Below the pieces are notes generated by a model. The model saw only the letters and a list, made by a program, of their open reading frames with translations, was not told where the DNA came from and did no database searches. DNA of 64,000 nucleotides. It comes from an uncultured Prevotella sp. (lineage in GTDB: Bacteria > Bacteroidota > Bacteroidia > Bacteroidales > Bacteroidaceae). Each line of letters begins with the position of its first letter. Within the stretch, counting starts at the first letter, position 1. Shown piece after piece: positions 1 through 7,858 of this stretch. Location: assembly GCA_905233165.1 (NCBI GenBank), contig CAJODL010000004.1, forward strand, positions 147,436 to 211,435, given 5' to 3'. The translations under genes and the position numbers were made by a program.

Positions 1-1596
1 ATATATAACGACAGACTGTTCCGCATTCGCCTTTTGAAGGACAGCAATCATTTCTATCTCCTTGTTGATCTTCACCATATCATCGGTGACGGCACAACAC
101 TGAAGGTTATCCTCAACGATATTGATGCTGCCTACTGTGGCATGACTTTAGAGGCAGAGGGCAAGACCCAGGCAGACGTTGTACGTGAGGAAGCTGAAAT
201 GCGTCAGTCGCCAGCCTTTGAGGAAGACAAACAGTGGTATGCCCAGAACTTCGACTGCAGCGACACCTTTAGCCAGCTAATACCCGACGTGGAAGGAACG
301 GAGCCGGAAATAGGTGCTTTTAAGCGAAAAATGAATGTCAGTCTCGAGTCTATTGATGCCTTCTGCAAGAAGCACGGTATTTTCAAAAGTACTTTCTTTA
401 CTGGTGTCTATAGCTATCTGTTGGCGAAATACAACAATGATCAAGAGGCACTGTTCAATACAGTATATAGCGGTCGTACAGACAAACAACTGGTACGCAC
501 TGTTGCCATGTTGGTAAAGACAGTACCAGTATATGCAAAATTCAACGATGATACTACGGTGCTCGATTTTCTGAAGTCGGGAGAGAAGCAGATGAAGGGG
601 TGTAGAGAACATGATACCTATTCATATGTCGATGTGGTAAGTGATTTGAAGTTGCAAGTTGACTCATTCTTCGCTTGGCACGGAATGATATGGGACAATG
701 TTGAGATAGGCGGCAGTCCGACAACTGCTGTCAAATTAGATCACACAACGTTGGAAGTGCCACTCTATGTGAATGCAGCTATTATTGACGGGCATTGTTA
801 TGTGAATGCAGAGTACAAGACAAATGTCTATTCCGAGCAAATGATAAGTCAGTTCTTAGAGAGCTATGAAGCTGTAGTAGAGGGTTTCCTCAATGAGGAA
901 TATCTGCGTGATATCAACATAGCTACAAAGTCACAGGTGGAACTGCTCGACACTTTCAATCAGACTGATGTGGCTTACGACGATACCCAGACCATCGTTT
1001 CTCTATTTTGTAAGCAGGCAAAGGCAACACCCGATAATATAGCTGTTGTCTTCAAAGATAAGAAATACACTTATAGGGAAGTGGACGAGATATCCGACAG
1101 GATTGCAGGATATATAAGTTCAAGGTTCAAGGTTCAAGGTTCAAGTGAAGAGCCTGTTATCTCTATCCTCATTCCTCGTAGTGAATGGATGGCTATTGCT
1201 TCTTTGGGTGTTCTGAAGGCTGGTTGTGCTTATCAGCCACTCGACCCAAGCTATCCGAAGGAGCGCCTGAACTTCATGATGCAAGATGCTTCTGCTAAGT
1301 TGCTTATAGCTGATGAGGAACTGCGAGACATCGTAGATGAATACCAGGGTGAGGTGTTGCTGACAAAGGATATAGAAAATCTTCCGAATACTCCGATTAC
1401 TCCGAATATTCCGATTTCTCCAAAGTCGCTTTTCATCCTCCTCTACACCTCTGGTTCTACTGGTGTGCCAAAGGGTTGTCAGTTGGAGCACGGCAATCTC
1501 GTATGCTTCTGTCATTGGTATCAGCGTTACTATGACCTCAAACCTGGTGACAAGGTAGCTGCATACGCCAGCTATTGGATATGTATCCCGCATTGA
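1..1596 (+). CDS. Nonribosomal peptide synthetase, piece 1 (partial C domain and N-terminal half of A1)
   Basis: The frame is open from base 1, so the gene begins upstream of the window. It opens inside a condensation domain whose catalytic motif HHIIGDG (HHxxxDG) is encoded at 73-93. An adenylation domain follows from about 985, with the ATP-binding core LYTSGSTGVPK at 1441-1473. The frame then breaks at about 1576: after AYASY the expected GFDAxMMDMYPAL stretch is missing and the reading runs into a stop. The deleted stretch holds the A4 motif, whose Asp binds the substrate amino group in characterised A domains, so as written A1 would be inactive. The sequence resumes in another frame at 1575. 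Read across the breaks, the three pieces form one megasynthase. Domain calls are firm; whether the break is real or an assembly error is open. Confidence 0.85.
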   Translation: MYNDRLFRIRLLKDSNHFYLLVDLHHIIGDGTTLKVILNDIDAAYCGMTLEAEGKTQADVVREEAEMRQSPAFEEDKQWYAQNFDCSDTFSQLIPDVEGTEPEIGAFKRKMNVSLESIDAFCKKHGIFKSTFFTGVYSYLLAKYNNDQEALFNTVYSGRTDKQLVRTVAMLVKTVPVYAKFNDDTTVLDFLKSGEKQMKGCREHDTYSYVDVVSDLKLQVDSFFAWHGMIWDNVEIGGSPTTAVKLDHTTLEVPLYVNAAIIDGHCYVNAEYKTNVYSEQMISQFLESYEAVVEGFLNEEYLRDINIATKSQVELLDTFNQTDVAYDDTQTIVSLFCKQAKATPDNIAVVFKDKKYTYREVDEISDRIAGYISSRFKVQGSSEEPVISILIPRSEWMAIASLGVLKAGCAYQPLDPSYPKERLNFMMQDASAKLLIADEELRDIVDEYQGEVLLTKDIENLPNTPITPNIPISPKSLFILLYTSGSTGVPKGCQLEHGNLVCFCHWYQRYYDLKPGDKVAAYASYWICIPH

Positions 1597-4500
1597 CCTG
1601 CGGCGCCACGGTATATATCGTTCCTGAGGAGTTGCGTCTGGATCTCATTGCACTCAACGAATATTTCGAGCAGAACGGCATCACCCATTCATTCATGACT
1701 ACGCAGGTAGGTTATCAGTTTGCCACAAGCATCGATAACCACTCTCTGAAGCATATTTCCGTGGGTGGTGAAAAGTTGGCTTCGCTTACCCCTCCATCGA
1801 ACGTTACACTGACCAATCTCTACGGTCCGACTGAAAGTACTGTTTGCATTACGTACTTCGAAGTATCGAAGACTATGAAGGACATTCCAATAGGAAAGGC
1901 ACTGGACAACGTCAAACTATATGTCGTTGATAGTGCAGGACACCGTCTGCCTGTAGGCGCTGCTGGGGAACTGTGGGTTAGTGGTCCACAGGTAAGTCGC
2001 GGCTATCTGAACCGTCCAGAGAAAACGGCTGAGGTGTATATCAATAATCCGTTCACGGATGATGGAAAATATTCCCAAGTTTATCGTTCTGGCGATATAG
2101 TGCGTTATTTTCCTGATGGCAACATCCAGTTCGTAGGTCGTAAGGATGGTCAGGTGAAGATTCGCGGCTTCCGCATAGAACTGAAAGAGGTAGAAGCTGT
2201 CATACGTGAATTCCCAGGCATCAAGGATGCTACGGTTCAAGCCTTTGACGAAGAAGGCGGCGGAAAGTTCATTGCTGCCTACATCGTTGGTGATGAGGAG
2301 ATAGATATTGAGGCACTGAACAACTTCATCCTCGACCAGAAACCTCCTTATATGGTTCCTGCCGTAACAATGCAGATAAAAGCTATTCCTCTGAACCAGA
2401 ATCAGAAGGTGAACAAAAAGGCATTGCCAAAGCCGGAGAAGAAGGCTATGGAGACAGAGGTGGAGAGCAATGTGCCTATGAATGTCCTGGAACAGGAAAT
2501 CCATAGCATCATTGCTGGAATTATTAATACCGAGGACTTTGGAGTTACTACGGTATTGGGGTATGTGGGCCTGACGTCTATTATGTCTATCAAGCTGGCA
2601 ATACAGATAAATAAGCGCTTTGGCGTAATGCTGGATTCGAAGGCTTTGGCTAAGACGGGTAGTGTGCAGAGTATTGAGAATGAGATACTGAAAGTTTTGA
2701 TGAGTGGAAGTGTCGTAAAGCAGGAAACTGCTGAGGTTGAGCATGCCGACATGAGTAACATTCCTTTGTCTTACGCACAGATGGGTGTCTATGTGGATTG
2801 TATGAAACAACCGACTTCTATGGTGTACAATATTCCGGCGGCAATACGTTTCCCGAAGGGAACAGATGTGCAGCTATTCGGAAAGTCTGTAGAAACTATT
2901 ATTAAAGCTCACCCGCAGTTCCACGTGCATTTCGACAGTCAGGGAGGTGATATCATACAAATTATTGATGCTAACCAACCTGTTGACATTGCACAAAGCA
3001 AGTTAAGCGAAGCAGAGATAGAGAAATATATGGCTGATTTCGTCAAGCCATTCAACCTAAGACAAGGACCTCTGTATCGCATGGAGATTGTTACCACGGA
3101 GGAATATGTATATCTTTTGGCTGATGTGCATCACCTGATATTTGACGGTGCTTCGTTCGACCTGTTCGTGGATCAATTGTGCGACTTGATGAATGGTAAG
3201 AAGATAGAGCCAGAGAGCTTTACTTATGCTGACTTTGTAGCTGCCCAGAAAGCTGCAGAGGATAGTGAGGAATATGCAGAAGCACGTGATTTCTTCCAGG
3301 AGCGACTGGGTAAGATAGAAGGTGTTACGGAAGTTCCTGCAGATCTTACCAATCCTCTGGAACAAGGAGTTGTGGAAACCTTGTATTGTCCACTAAACTT
3401 CGATAAAATAGACAGTTTCTGTCGTCAACGTAATATTTCGCCAGCACATCATATTCTTGCTGCCACTTTCTATGCGTTGTCACGATTCACTAATAATGAC
3501 CAGTTGTGCATAACTACCATTAGTAACGGGCGCTCCGACTTGCGCATCAGCAATACTGTAGGCATGTTTGTCAATACGCTGGCATTAAGTGCTTTCATTG
3601 AGGAACAAAGCGTGATGGATTTCATTAATGAGACCAGTAAAAACTTTGATGAAACGTTGCGTCATGAGACTTATCCGTTTGCACGTATTGCTGCCGACTA
3701 CGATCTTTCAGCAGAGATTATGTTCGCTTACCAAATGGGTGTTTTAGAAGGACATGAGTACAAGGGGCAACGGGTAACTATGGAATTGTTTGAGTCGGAT
3801 GCACCAAAGTTCCGAATTGCCTTCTACATTATGCTTGACCCTGAGGGTAAGCCAAGCATCTGTCTGCAATACGATAACGGACGATACAGTAAAGAACTGA
3901 TGCAGAGTCTGGCGCAGTCAATCAGTAATGCTGCGAATATTTTCATGAGCAATCCTGATGCTAAGCTTAAGAGCGTTTCGTTGCTTGATGATAAGCAGAC
4001 AGTTTTGCTTGACAGTTTCAACAATACTGATGTGCCTTACGATAACACACAGACCGTCATTTCGCTGTTCCGCAAACAAGTAGAGAGTGTGCCTGACAAT
4101 ATCGCCGTGATTTATCACGATGTGCGACTGACCTATAAGCAAGTGGACGAGATGTCGGACCGCATCGCTGCGTACCTTATTCAAAAGGGACTTAAGAACG
4201 AAGATGTTGTTTCTATCATAATTCCTCGTAGCGAGTGGATGGTTACTGCTTCTTTGGGCGTTCTGAAGGCTGGTTGTGCTTATCAGCCACTCGACCCAAG
4301 TTATCCGAAGGAGCGCCTGAACTTCATGATGCAGGATGCTTCAGCCAAGTTGCTTATAGCAGATGAGGAGTTGCGCTCAATCGTAGATGAATACCAGGGT
4401 GAGGTTCTTTTGACAAAGGATATAGAGAAGCTTCCGAAAACTTCGATTACTCCGAATATTCCGATTTCTCCAAAGTCGCTTTTCATCCTCCTCTACACCT

Positions 4501-4676
4501 CTGGTTCTACTGGTGTGCCAAAGGGGTGTCAGTTGGAGCACGGCAATCTCGTATGCTTCTGTCATTGGTATCAGCGTTACTATGACCTCAAACCTGGTGA
4601 CAAGGTAGCTGCATACGCCAGCTATGGATATGTATCCAGCCCTTACCACAGGTGCTACTGTTGTGATTGTTGGTGA
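1575..4676 (+). CDS. Nonribosomal peptide synthetase, piece 2 (rest of A1, PCP1, C2, start of A2)
   Basis: This piece picks up at MDMYPAL of A1 and carries the later adenylation motifs: LYGPTEST at 1818-1841, YRSGDIVRY near 2080 and the GRKDGQVKIRGFRIEL hinge near 2135-2180. An unusual carrier domain follows, where the Ser at 2577-2579 sits in VGLTSI instead of the common LGGxSL. The second condensation domain starts near 2755 and has an intact HHLIFDG at 3129-3149. A2 starts near 4000. At about 4626 the frame breaks again after AYASYG, at the same place as in A1, so the last ~16 residues before the stop are out-of-frame translation. The TTG at 1575 is probably not a start; the piece is a continuation of the upstream frame. 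Confidence 0.85.
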   Translation: MDMYPALTCGATVYIVPEELRLDLIALNEYFEQNGITHSFMTTQVGYQFATSIDNHSLKHISVGGEKLASLTPPSNVTLTNLYGPTESTVCITYFEVSKTMKDIPIGKALDNVKLYVVDSAGHRLPVGAAGELWVSGPQVSRGYLNRPEKTAEVYINNPFTDDGKYSQVYRSGDIVRYFPDGNIQFVGRKDGQVKIRGFRIELKEVEAVIREFPGIKDATVQAFDEEGGGKFIAAYIVGDEEIDIEALNNFILDQKPPYMVPAVTMQIKAIPLNQNQKVNKKALPKPEKKAMETEVESNVPMNVLEQEIHSIIAGIINTEDFGVTTVLGYVGLTSIMSIKLAIQINKRFGVMLDSKALAKTGSVQSIENEILKVLMSGSVVKQETAEVEHADMSNIPLSYAQMGVYVDCMKQPTSMVYNIPAAIRFPKGTDVQLFGKSVETIIKAHPQFHVHFDSQGGDIIQIIDANQPVDIAQSKLSEAEIEKYMADFVKPFNLRQGPLYRMEIVTTEEYVYLLADVHHLIFDGASFDLFVDQLCDLMNGKKIEPESFTYADFVAAQKAAEDSEEYAEARDFFQERLGKIEGVTEVPADLTNPLEQGVVETLYCPLNFDKIDSFCRQRNISPAHHILAATFYALSRFTNNDQLCITTISNGRSDLRISNTVGMFVNTLALSAFIEEQSVMDFINETSKNFDETLRHETYPFARIAADYDLSAEIMFAYQMGVLEGHEYKGQRVTMELFESDAPKFRIAFYIMLDPEGKPSICLQYDNGRYSKELMQSLAQSISNAANIFMSNPDAKLKSVSLLDDKQTVLLDSFNNTDVPYDNTQTVISLFRKQVESVPDNIAVIYHDVRLTYKQVDEMSDRIAAYLIQKGLKNEDVVSIIIPRSEWMVTASLGVLKAGCAYQPLDPSYPKERLNFMMQDASAKLLIADEELRSIVDEYQGEVLLTKDIEKLPKTSITPNIPISPKSLFILLYTSGSTGVPKGCQLEHGNLVCFCHWYQRYYDLKPGDKVAAYASYGYVSSPYHRCYCCDCW

Positions 4677-6966
4677 GGACATTCGTCTGAATCTTCCTGA
4701 CCTGAATGCTTATTTCAATGAAGTGGGCGTGACCCATTCGTTTATGACGACACAGGTCGGATGCCAGTTTGCAATGAACTGCGACAATCATTCGTTGCAT
4801 CACCTCTCTGTCGGAGGCGAAAAGATTCTGCCGCTTACACCGCCAAAGAATTATAAACTCCATAATGGTTACGGACCAACAGAATGTACCATCTTTACGA
4901 CCACCTATCAACAGACGGAGTTTGAGCAGAATGCTCCTATCGGAAAACCGTTGGACAACTTGCAACTCTTTATTGTAGATAAGGATATGAACCGCCTTCC
5001 ACTTGGAGCTGCCGGAGAGATGCTTGTGGCTGGTCCGCAGGTGAGCCGAGGCTACCTGAACCTGCCTGAAAAGACAGCTGAGACATACATACAATGGAAT
5101 GGCAAGCGCTGCTACCGCACAGGTGATGTGGTGCGCTATCTGGCTGACGGAAATATACAGTTTGTAGGACGTCGCGACGGACAGGTGAAGATACGCGGTT
5201 TCCGCATTGAGCTGAAAGAGGTGGAATCTGTGATTCGTGAGTTCCCAGGCATAAAGGATGCCACAGTTCAGGCATTTGACTACGACAATGGCGGTAAGTT
5301 TATTGCAGCGTATATCGTCAGTGATGAACAGATAGATATAAAGGAATTGAACGATTTCATTGGTAAGCAGAAACCATCATATATGATTCCTGCCGCCACG
5401 ATGCAGATTGACAACATTCCTCTGAACCAAAACCAGAAGGTGAATAAGAAGGCGTTGCCTGCTCCTGTCATTCAGGCTGATGACCACGAATATGTGGAAC
5501 CAGCTAATGATACCGAGAAGCTTTTCTGTCAGATATTCTGCGAAGTATTGTCTTTGGATAAGATTGGTGCTACCGACAACTTCTTTGAACTTGGCGGAAC
5601 ATCACTCATGGTGACGAAGGTTATCATCGAAGCAGACAAGGCTGGTCATCATGTGGCTTATGGTGATGTATTCACGCATGCTACACCACGTCTGTTGGCA
5701 CAGTTTGTAACAGGCGAAACTCCTGTCGAGAATACAGATGACGAAGTGACTAATTTCGATTATACTGGTATCGATGCTATTTTGCAACACAACAATGTGG
5801 ATATGTTCCTCAAGGGTGAACGCCAGCAGTTAGGAAATGTGCTCCTTACAGGTGCTACAGGCTATTTGGGTATCCACGTACTGCGTGAGCTCATCGACTC
5901 TGATGCTACCACTATCACGTGTCTTGTGCGTGGCCAGGACCAGAAGGCAGCAGAGCGCCGACTGAAGAACCTGTTGTTCTACTATTTCGAGACATCGTTT
6001 AAGGAACTTATAGGCACTCGTCTCTTCGTTGTCAATGGCGACGTGACACAGGACTTTACGGAAATTGTCAATTGTCAATTGTCAACTGTCAACTCTAAAA
6101 TTGACACCGTCTTTAACTGTGCTGCTAACGTGAAGCACTTCTCTAAGACATCTGACATTGAGGATGTGAATATCGGTGGCGCACAGCGTTGCGTGGAGTT
6201 CTGTCTGAAGACTGGTGCCAGACTGGTGCATATATCTACAACCTCCGTTGGTGAGATGTGGGTAATACGCAATAATGGTGAAGAGATACCAAAACTTGAT
6301 GAACGCAAGCTCTGGTTCGGACAGTTCCTTGACAACCGTTATATCCACTCCAAGTTCCTTGCAGAACGAATTGTTCTCAATGCCGTTGCCCATCATGGTC
6401 TTAGCGGTAAGGTGATGCGTGTGGGCAATCTGGCTCCACGAAGCTATGATGGTGAGTTCCAAGCTAATTTCAATAGCAACAGTTATATGGGACGCCTCAA
6501 GGTGTTCTACACACTTGGTTGCTGCCCTTACGACAGCTATGACGAACTCACAGAGATGTCTCCAATTGATCAGACAGCAAAGGCTGTGGTGCTCCTTGCA
6601 AGCACGCCAAAGGAATGTACCGTATTCCAACCATTCAACAACCACACCGAGTTGTTGGGTGATGTACTCCGACTCATGGCGAAGGTGGGTAAGGATATGC
6701 GCTTTGTAGAAACTGACGAATTTGAGAAGGCACTTGCTGAAGCTGGCCAAGACCCAGAGAAGGCTAAGCTGCTCTCTGCAATGATGGCATATCAGGATAT
6801 GGCTCACGGACAGAAGGCTGTCTTAATAGAGCGCGATAACCGCTACACCTGTGCTGTGCTGCATCGCCTCGGTTTCCAATGGAGTGATACCGCTTGGGAT
6901 TATGTAGAGCGTCTGCTCACCGCCATCAGCGGCTTCGGCTTCTTCGATGAAAATAGATTTGAGTAA
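4624..6966 (+). CDS. Nonribosomal peptide synthetase, piece 3 (rest of A2, PCP2, terminal thioester reductase)
   Basis: The piece resumes A2 at MDMYPALTTGATV, keeps the GYGPTECT and GRRDGQVKIRGFRIEL motifs, and then encodes a canonical carrier domain with LGGTS (Ser at 5602-5604). From about 5830 a Rossmann-fold thioester reductase follows, with GATGYLG at 5851-5871 and the catalytic YIHSK (Tyr and Lys of the SDR triad) at 6340-6354. Reductase domains of this type release the chain by NAD(P)H reduction of the carrier-bound thioester to an aldehyde or alcohol; no thioesterase is present. With two visible modules the product would contain at least two residues. A short dispersed repeat at 6063-6100 is translated in frame (NCQLSTVNSK) between two reductase strands. 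A strong hairpin terminator follows the stop. Confidence 0.87.
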   Translation: MDMYPALTTGATVVIVGEDIRLNLPDLNAYFNEVGVTHSFMTTQVGCQFAMNCDNHSLHHLSVGGEKILPLTPPKNYKLHNGYGPTECTIFTTTYQQTEFEQNAPIGKPLDNLQLFIVDKDMNRLPLGAAGEMLVAGPQVSRGYLNLPEKTAETYIQWNGKRCYRTGDVVRYLADGNIQFVGRRDGQVKIRGFRIELKEVESVIREFPGIKDATVQAFDYDNGGKFIAAYIVSDEQIDIKELNDFIGKQKPSYMIPAATMQIDNIPLNQNQKVNKKALPAPVIQADDHEYVEPANDTEKLFCQIFCEVLSLDKIGATDNFFELGGTSLMVTKVIIEADKAGHHVAYGDVFTHATPRLLAQFVTGETPVENTDDEVTNFDYTGIDAILQHNNVDMFLKGERQQLGNVLLTGATGYLGIHVLRELIDSDATTITCLVRGQDQKAAERRLKNLLFYYFETSFKELIGTRLFVVNGDVTQDFTEIVNCQLSTVNSKIDTVFNCAANVKHFSKTSDIEDVNIGGAQRCVEFCLKTGARLVHISTTSVGEMWVIRNNGEEIPKLDERKLWFGQFLDNRYIHSKFLAERIVLNAVAHHGLSGKVMRVGNLAPRSYDGEFQANFNSNSYMGRLKVFYTLGCCPYDSYDELTEMSPIDQTAKAVVLLASTPKECTVFQPFNNHTELLGDVLRLMAKVGKDMRFVETDEFEKALAEAGQDPEKAKLLSAMMAYQDMAHGQKAVLIERDNRYTCAVLHRLGFQWSDTAWDYVERLLTAISGFGFFDENRFE

Positions 6967-6969
6967 AAA

Positions 6970-7009
6970 AATAAAAGAAGTGCAGCAGATTTGTTGCACT
7001 TCTTTTATT
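6970..7009. terminator. Bidirectional terminator between NRPS and Nudix gene
   Basis: A perfect 15-bp stem (6970-6984 with 6995-7009) around a 10-base loop, with A-run on the left and T-run on the right. It lies between the convergent NRPS and Nudix genes and can serve both strands. Confidence 0.85.
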
Positions 7010-7012
7010 ATG

Positions 7013-7450
7013 TCATATATTTTCTTTTATCATATTAATAGCATCCTTCATGATGTCCTCATGGTCGAAGGCTAGGGGAGGAAGCGCATCAATGGGAAAC
7101 CATTGAGCCTTAGCAGCATCGTCCTGACCAATTACAGCAACAGGAGCATCAACTACTATCAGATACGCCACCGTTATCGTTCTACCCCGTGGGTCGCGAT
7201 CTACTTTTGAGTATGCGCCAATCTGCTGAAGCTCAGTCACTTTCATTCCTGTTTCCTCTTCCAGTTCACGTATGGCACATTGCTCCGTCGTTTCATCCAT
7301 ATTCATGAATCCGCCAGGAAAAGCCCAGCACCCTTTATATGGGTCTAAGCCCCTCTCAATCAGCAGCACCTGTGGTGTGTCTTCTTTCGTCATCACCACA
7401 CAATCCGTTGTCACCGCCGGCCTGGGGTATTTGTAAGTATATTGTGTCAT
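7013..7450 (-). CDS. Nudix hydrolase
   Basis: A 145-aa single-domain protein. The Nudix box is complete, running from GGFMNMDE to RELEEETGM (pattern GX5EX7REUXEEXGU), so it should hydrolyse a nucleoside-diphosphate linkage in a Mg-dependent way. The N-terminal segment (YTYKYPRPAVTTDCVV) resembles Nudix proteins of the ADP-ribose pyrophosphatase or NrtR-like branch, but no HTH domain follows, so it looks like a stand-alone enzyme. The substrate cannot be read from the sequence. It is convergent with the NRPS and separated from it by a terminator, so no functional link is implied. It has its own promoter at 7483-7514. Confidence 0.9.
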   Translation of the reverse strand: MTQYTYKYPRPAVTTDCVVMTKEDTPQVLLIERGLDPYKGCWAFPGGFMNMDETTEQCAIRELEEETGMKVTELQQIGAYSKVDRDPRGRTITVAYLIVVDAPVAVIGQDDAAKAQWFPIDALPPLAFDHEDIMKDAINMIKENI

Positions 7451-7482
7451 ATTCTTTTGCTATAACTAGTTCGCTTTGCTTG

Positions 7483-7514
7483 CAAAGGTATGCAAAATTC
7501 TCAAAACTGCCAAA
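7483..7514 (-). promoter_or_regulatory. Promoter of the Nudix gene
   Basis: On the reverse strand, -33 TTTG (7511-7514), a 20-bp spacer and -7 TACCTTTG (7483-7490) match the Bacteroidota primary sigma factor consensus. The start codon is about 33 bases downstream of the -7 box. Confidence 0.75.
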
Positions 7515-7647
7515 CAAAATTCTCAAAAACTCTGTTTTTATCACGTCTTACATCAGCCATCTTACATCTTTCTTCATTTTTTCATTTTTTTTCCAGTGAT
7601 TGAAAGACAAAAGAATATATAAAAATCTTTAATAATTTAGGCAATTT

Positions 7648-7679
7648 CTTGGAGGTGTTGGGGATTTTTATTAATTTTG
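7648..7679 (+). promoter_or_regulatory. Candidate cas operon promoter
   Basis: CTTG at 7648-7651, a 20-bp spacer and TAATTTTG at 7672-7679 fit the -33/-7 pattern. Transcription from here would give a leader of about 170 bases that runs antisense through the tracrRNA gene before reaching cas9 at 7859. The -33 box is only a 3/4 match. Confidence 0.5.
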
Positions 7680-7714
7680 TGAGCGAAAAAAACTACTAAC
7701 AAGCAGTCGCTAAT

Positions 7715-7796
7715 AAGCATAAAAAAGGCGAGGTTTCCCCCGCCTTGAATGTTTTCACAACGGAATAATCCTTATTGTGATTTGCTAAAATTTAGT
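7715..7796 (-). ncRNA. tracrRNA of the type II-C CRISPR system
   Basis: Bases 7775-7796 match the first 23 bases of the crRNA-sense repeat with a single A missing, so on the reverse strand they form the anti-repeat. Downstream on that strand come AATAAGGATTATTCCG, which folds as a short nexus-type hairpin, a GTTGTGAAAACA segment, and a terminator hairpin (AAGGCG...CGCCTT) ending in a run of Ts at 7721-7726. The order anti-repeat, AAGG nexus, terminator is that of known II-C tracrRNAs. A near-perfect promoter sits just upstream. The 5' end is inferred from promoter spacing; the 3' end from the T-run. Confidence 0.88.
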
Positions 7797-7800
7797 GCTG

Positions 7801-7832
7801 CAAAGGTAAGAATAAAATCTAAAACCACCAAA
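7801..7832 (-). promoter_or_regulatory. tracrRNA promoter
   Basis: On the reverse strand, TTTG (7829-7832), exactly 20 bp, then TACCTTTG (7801-7808). This puts the start of transcription near 7794-7796, at the first base of the anti-repeat. The promoter lies in the 60 bases just before the cas9 start codon and points away from it. Confidence 0.8.
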
Positions 7833-7858
7833 TAAATTAGAAAAAATATTTTTATTCT

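Larger units (their letters stand above)
7451..7858. other. Intergenic region between Nudix gene and cas9
   Basis: A 408-base stretch with no protein gene. It holds the Nudix promoter at the left, a T-rich segment at 7515-7620 in which I see nothing, the candidate cas promoter at 7648-7679, and the tracrRNA with its promoter at 7715-7832. Confidence 0.8.
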
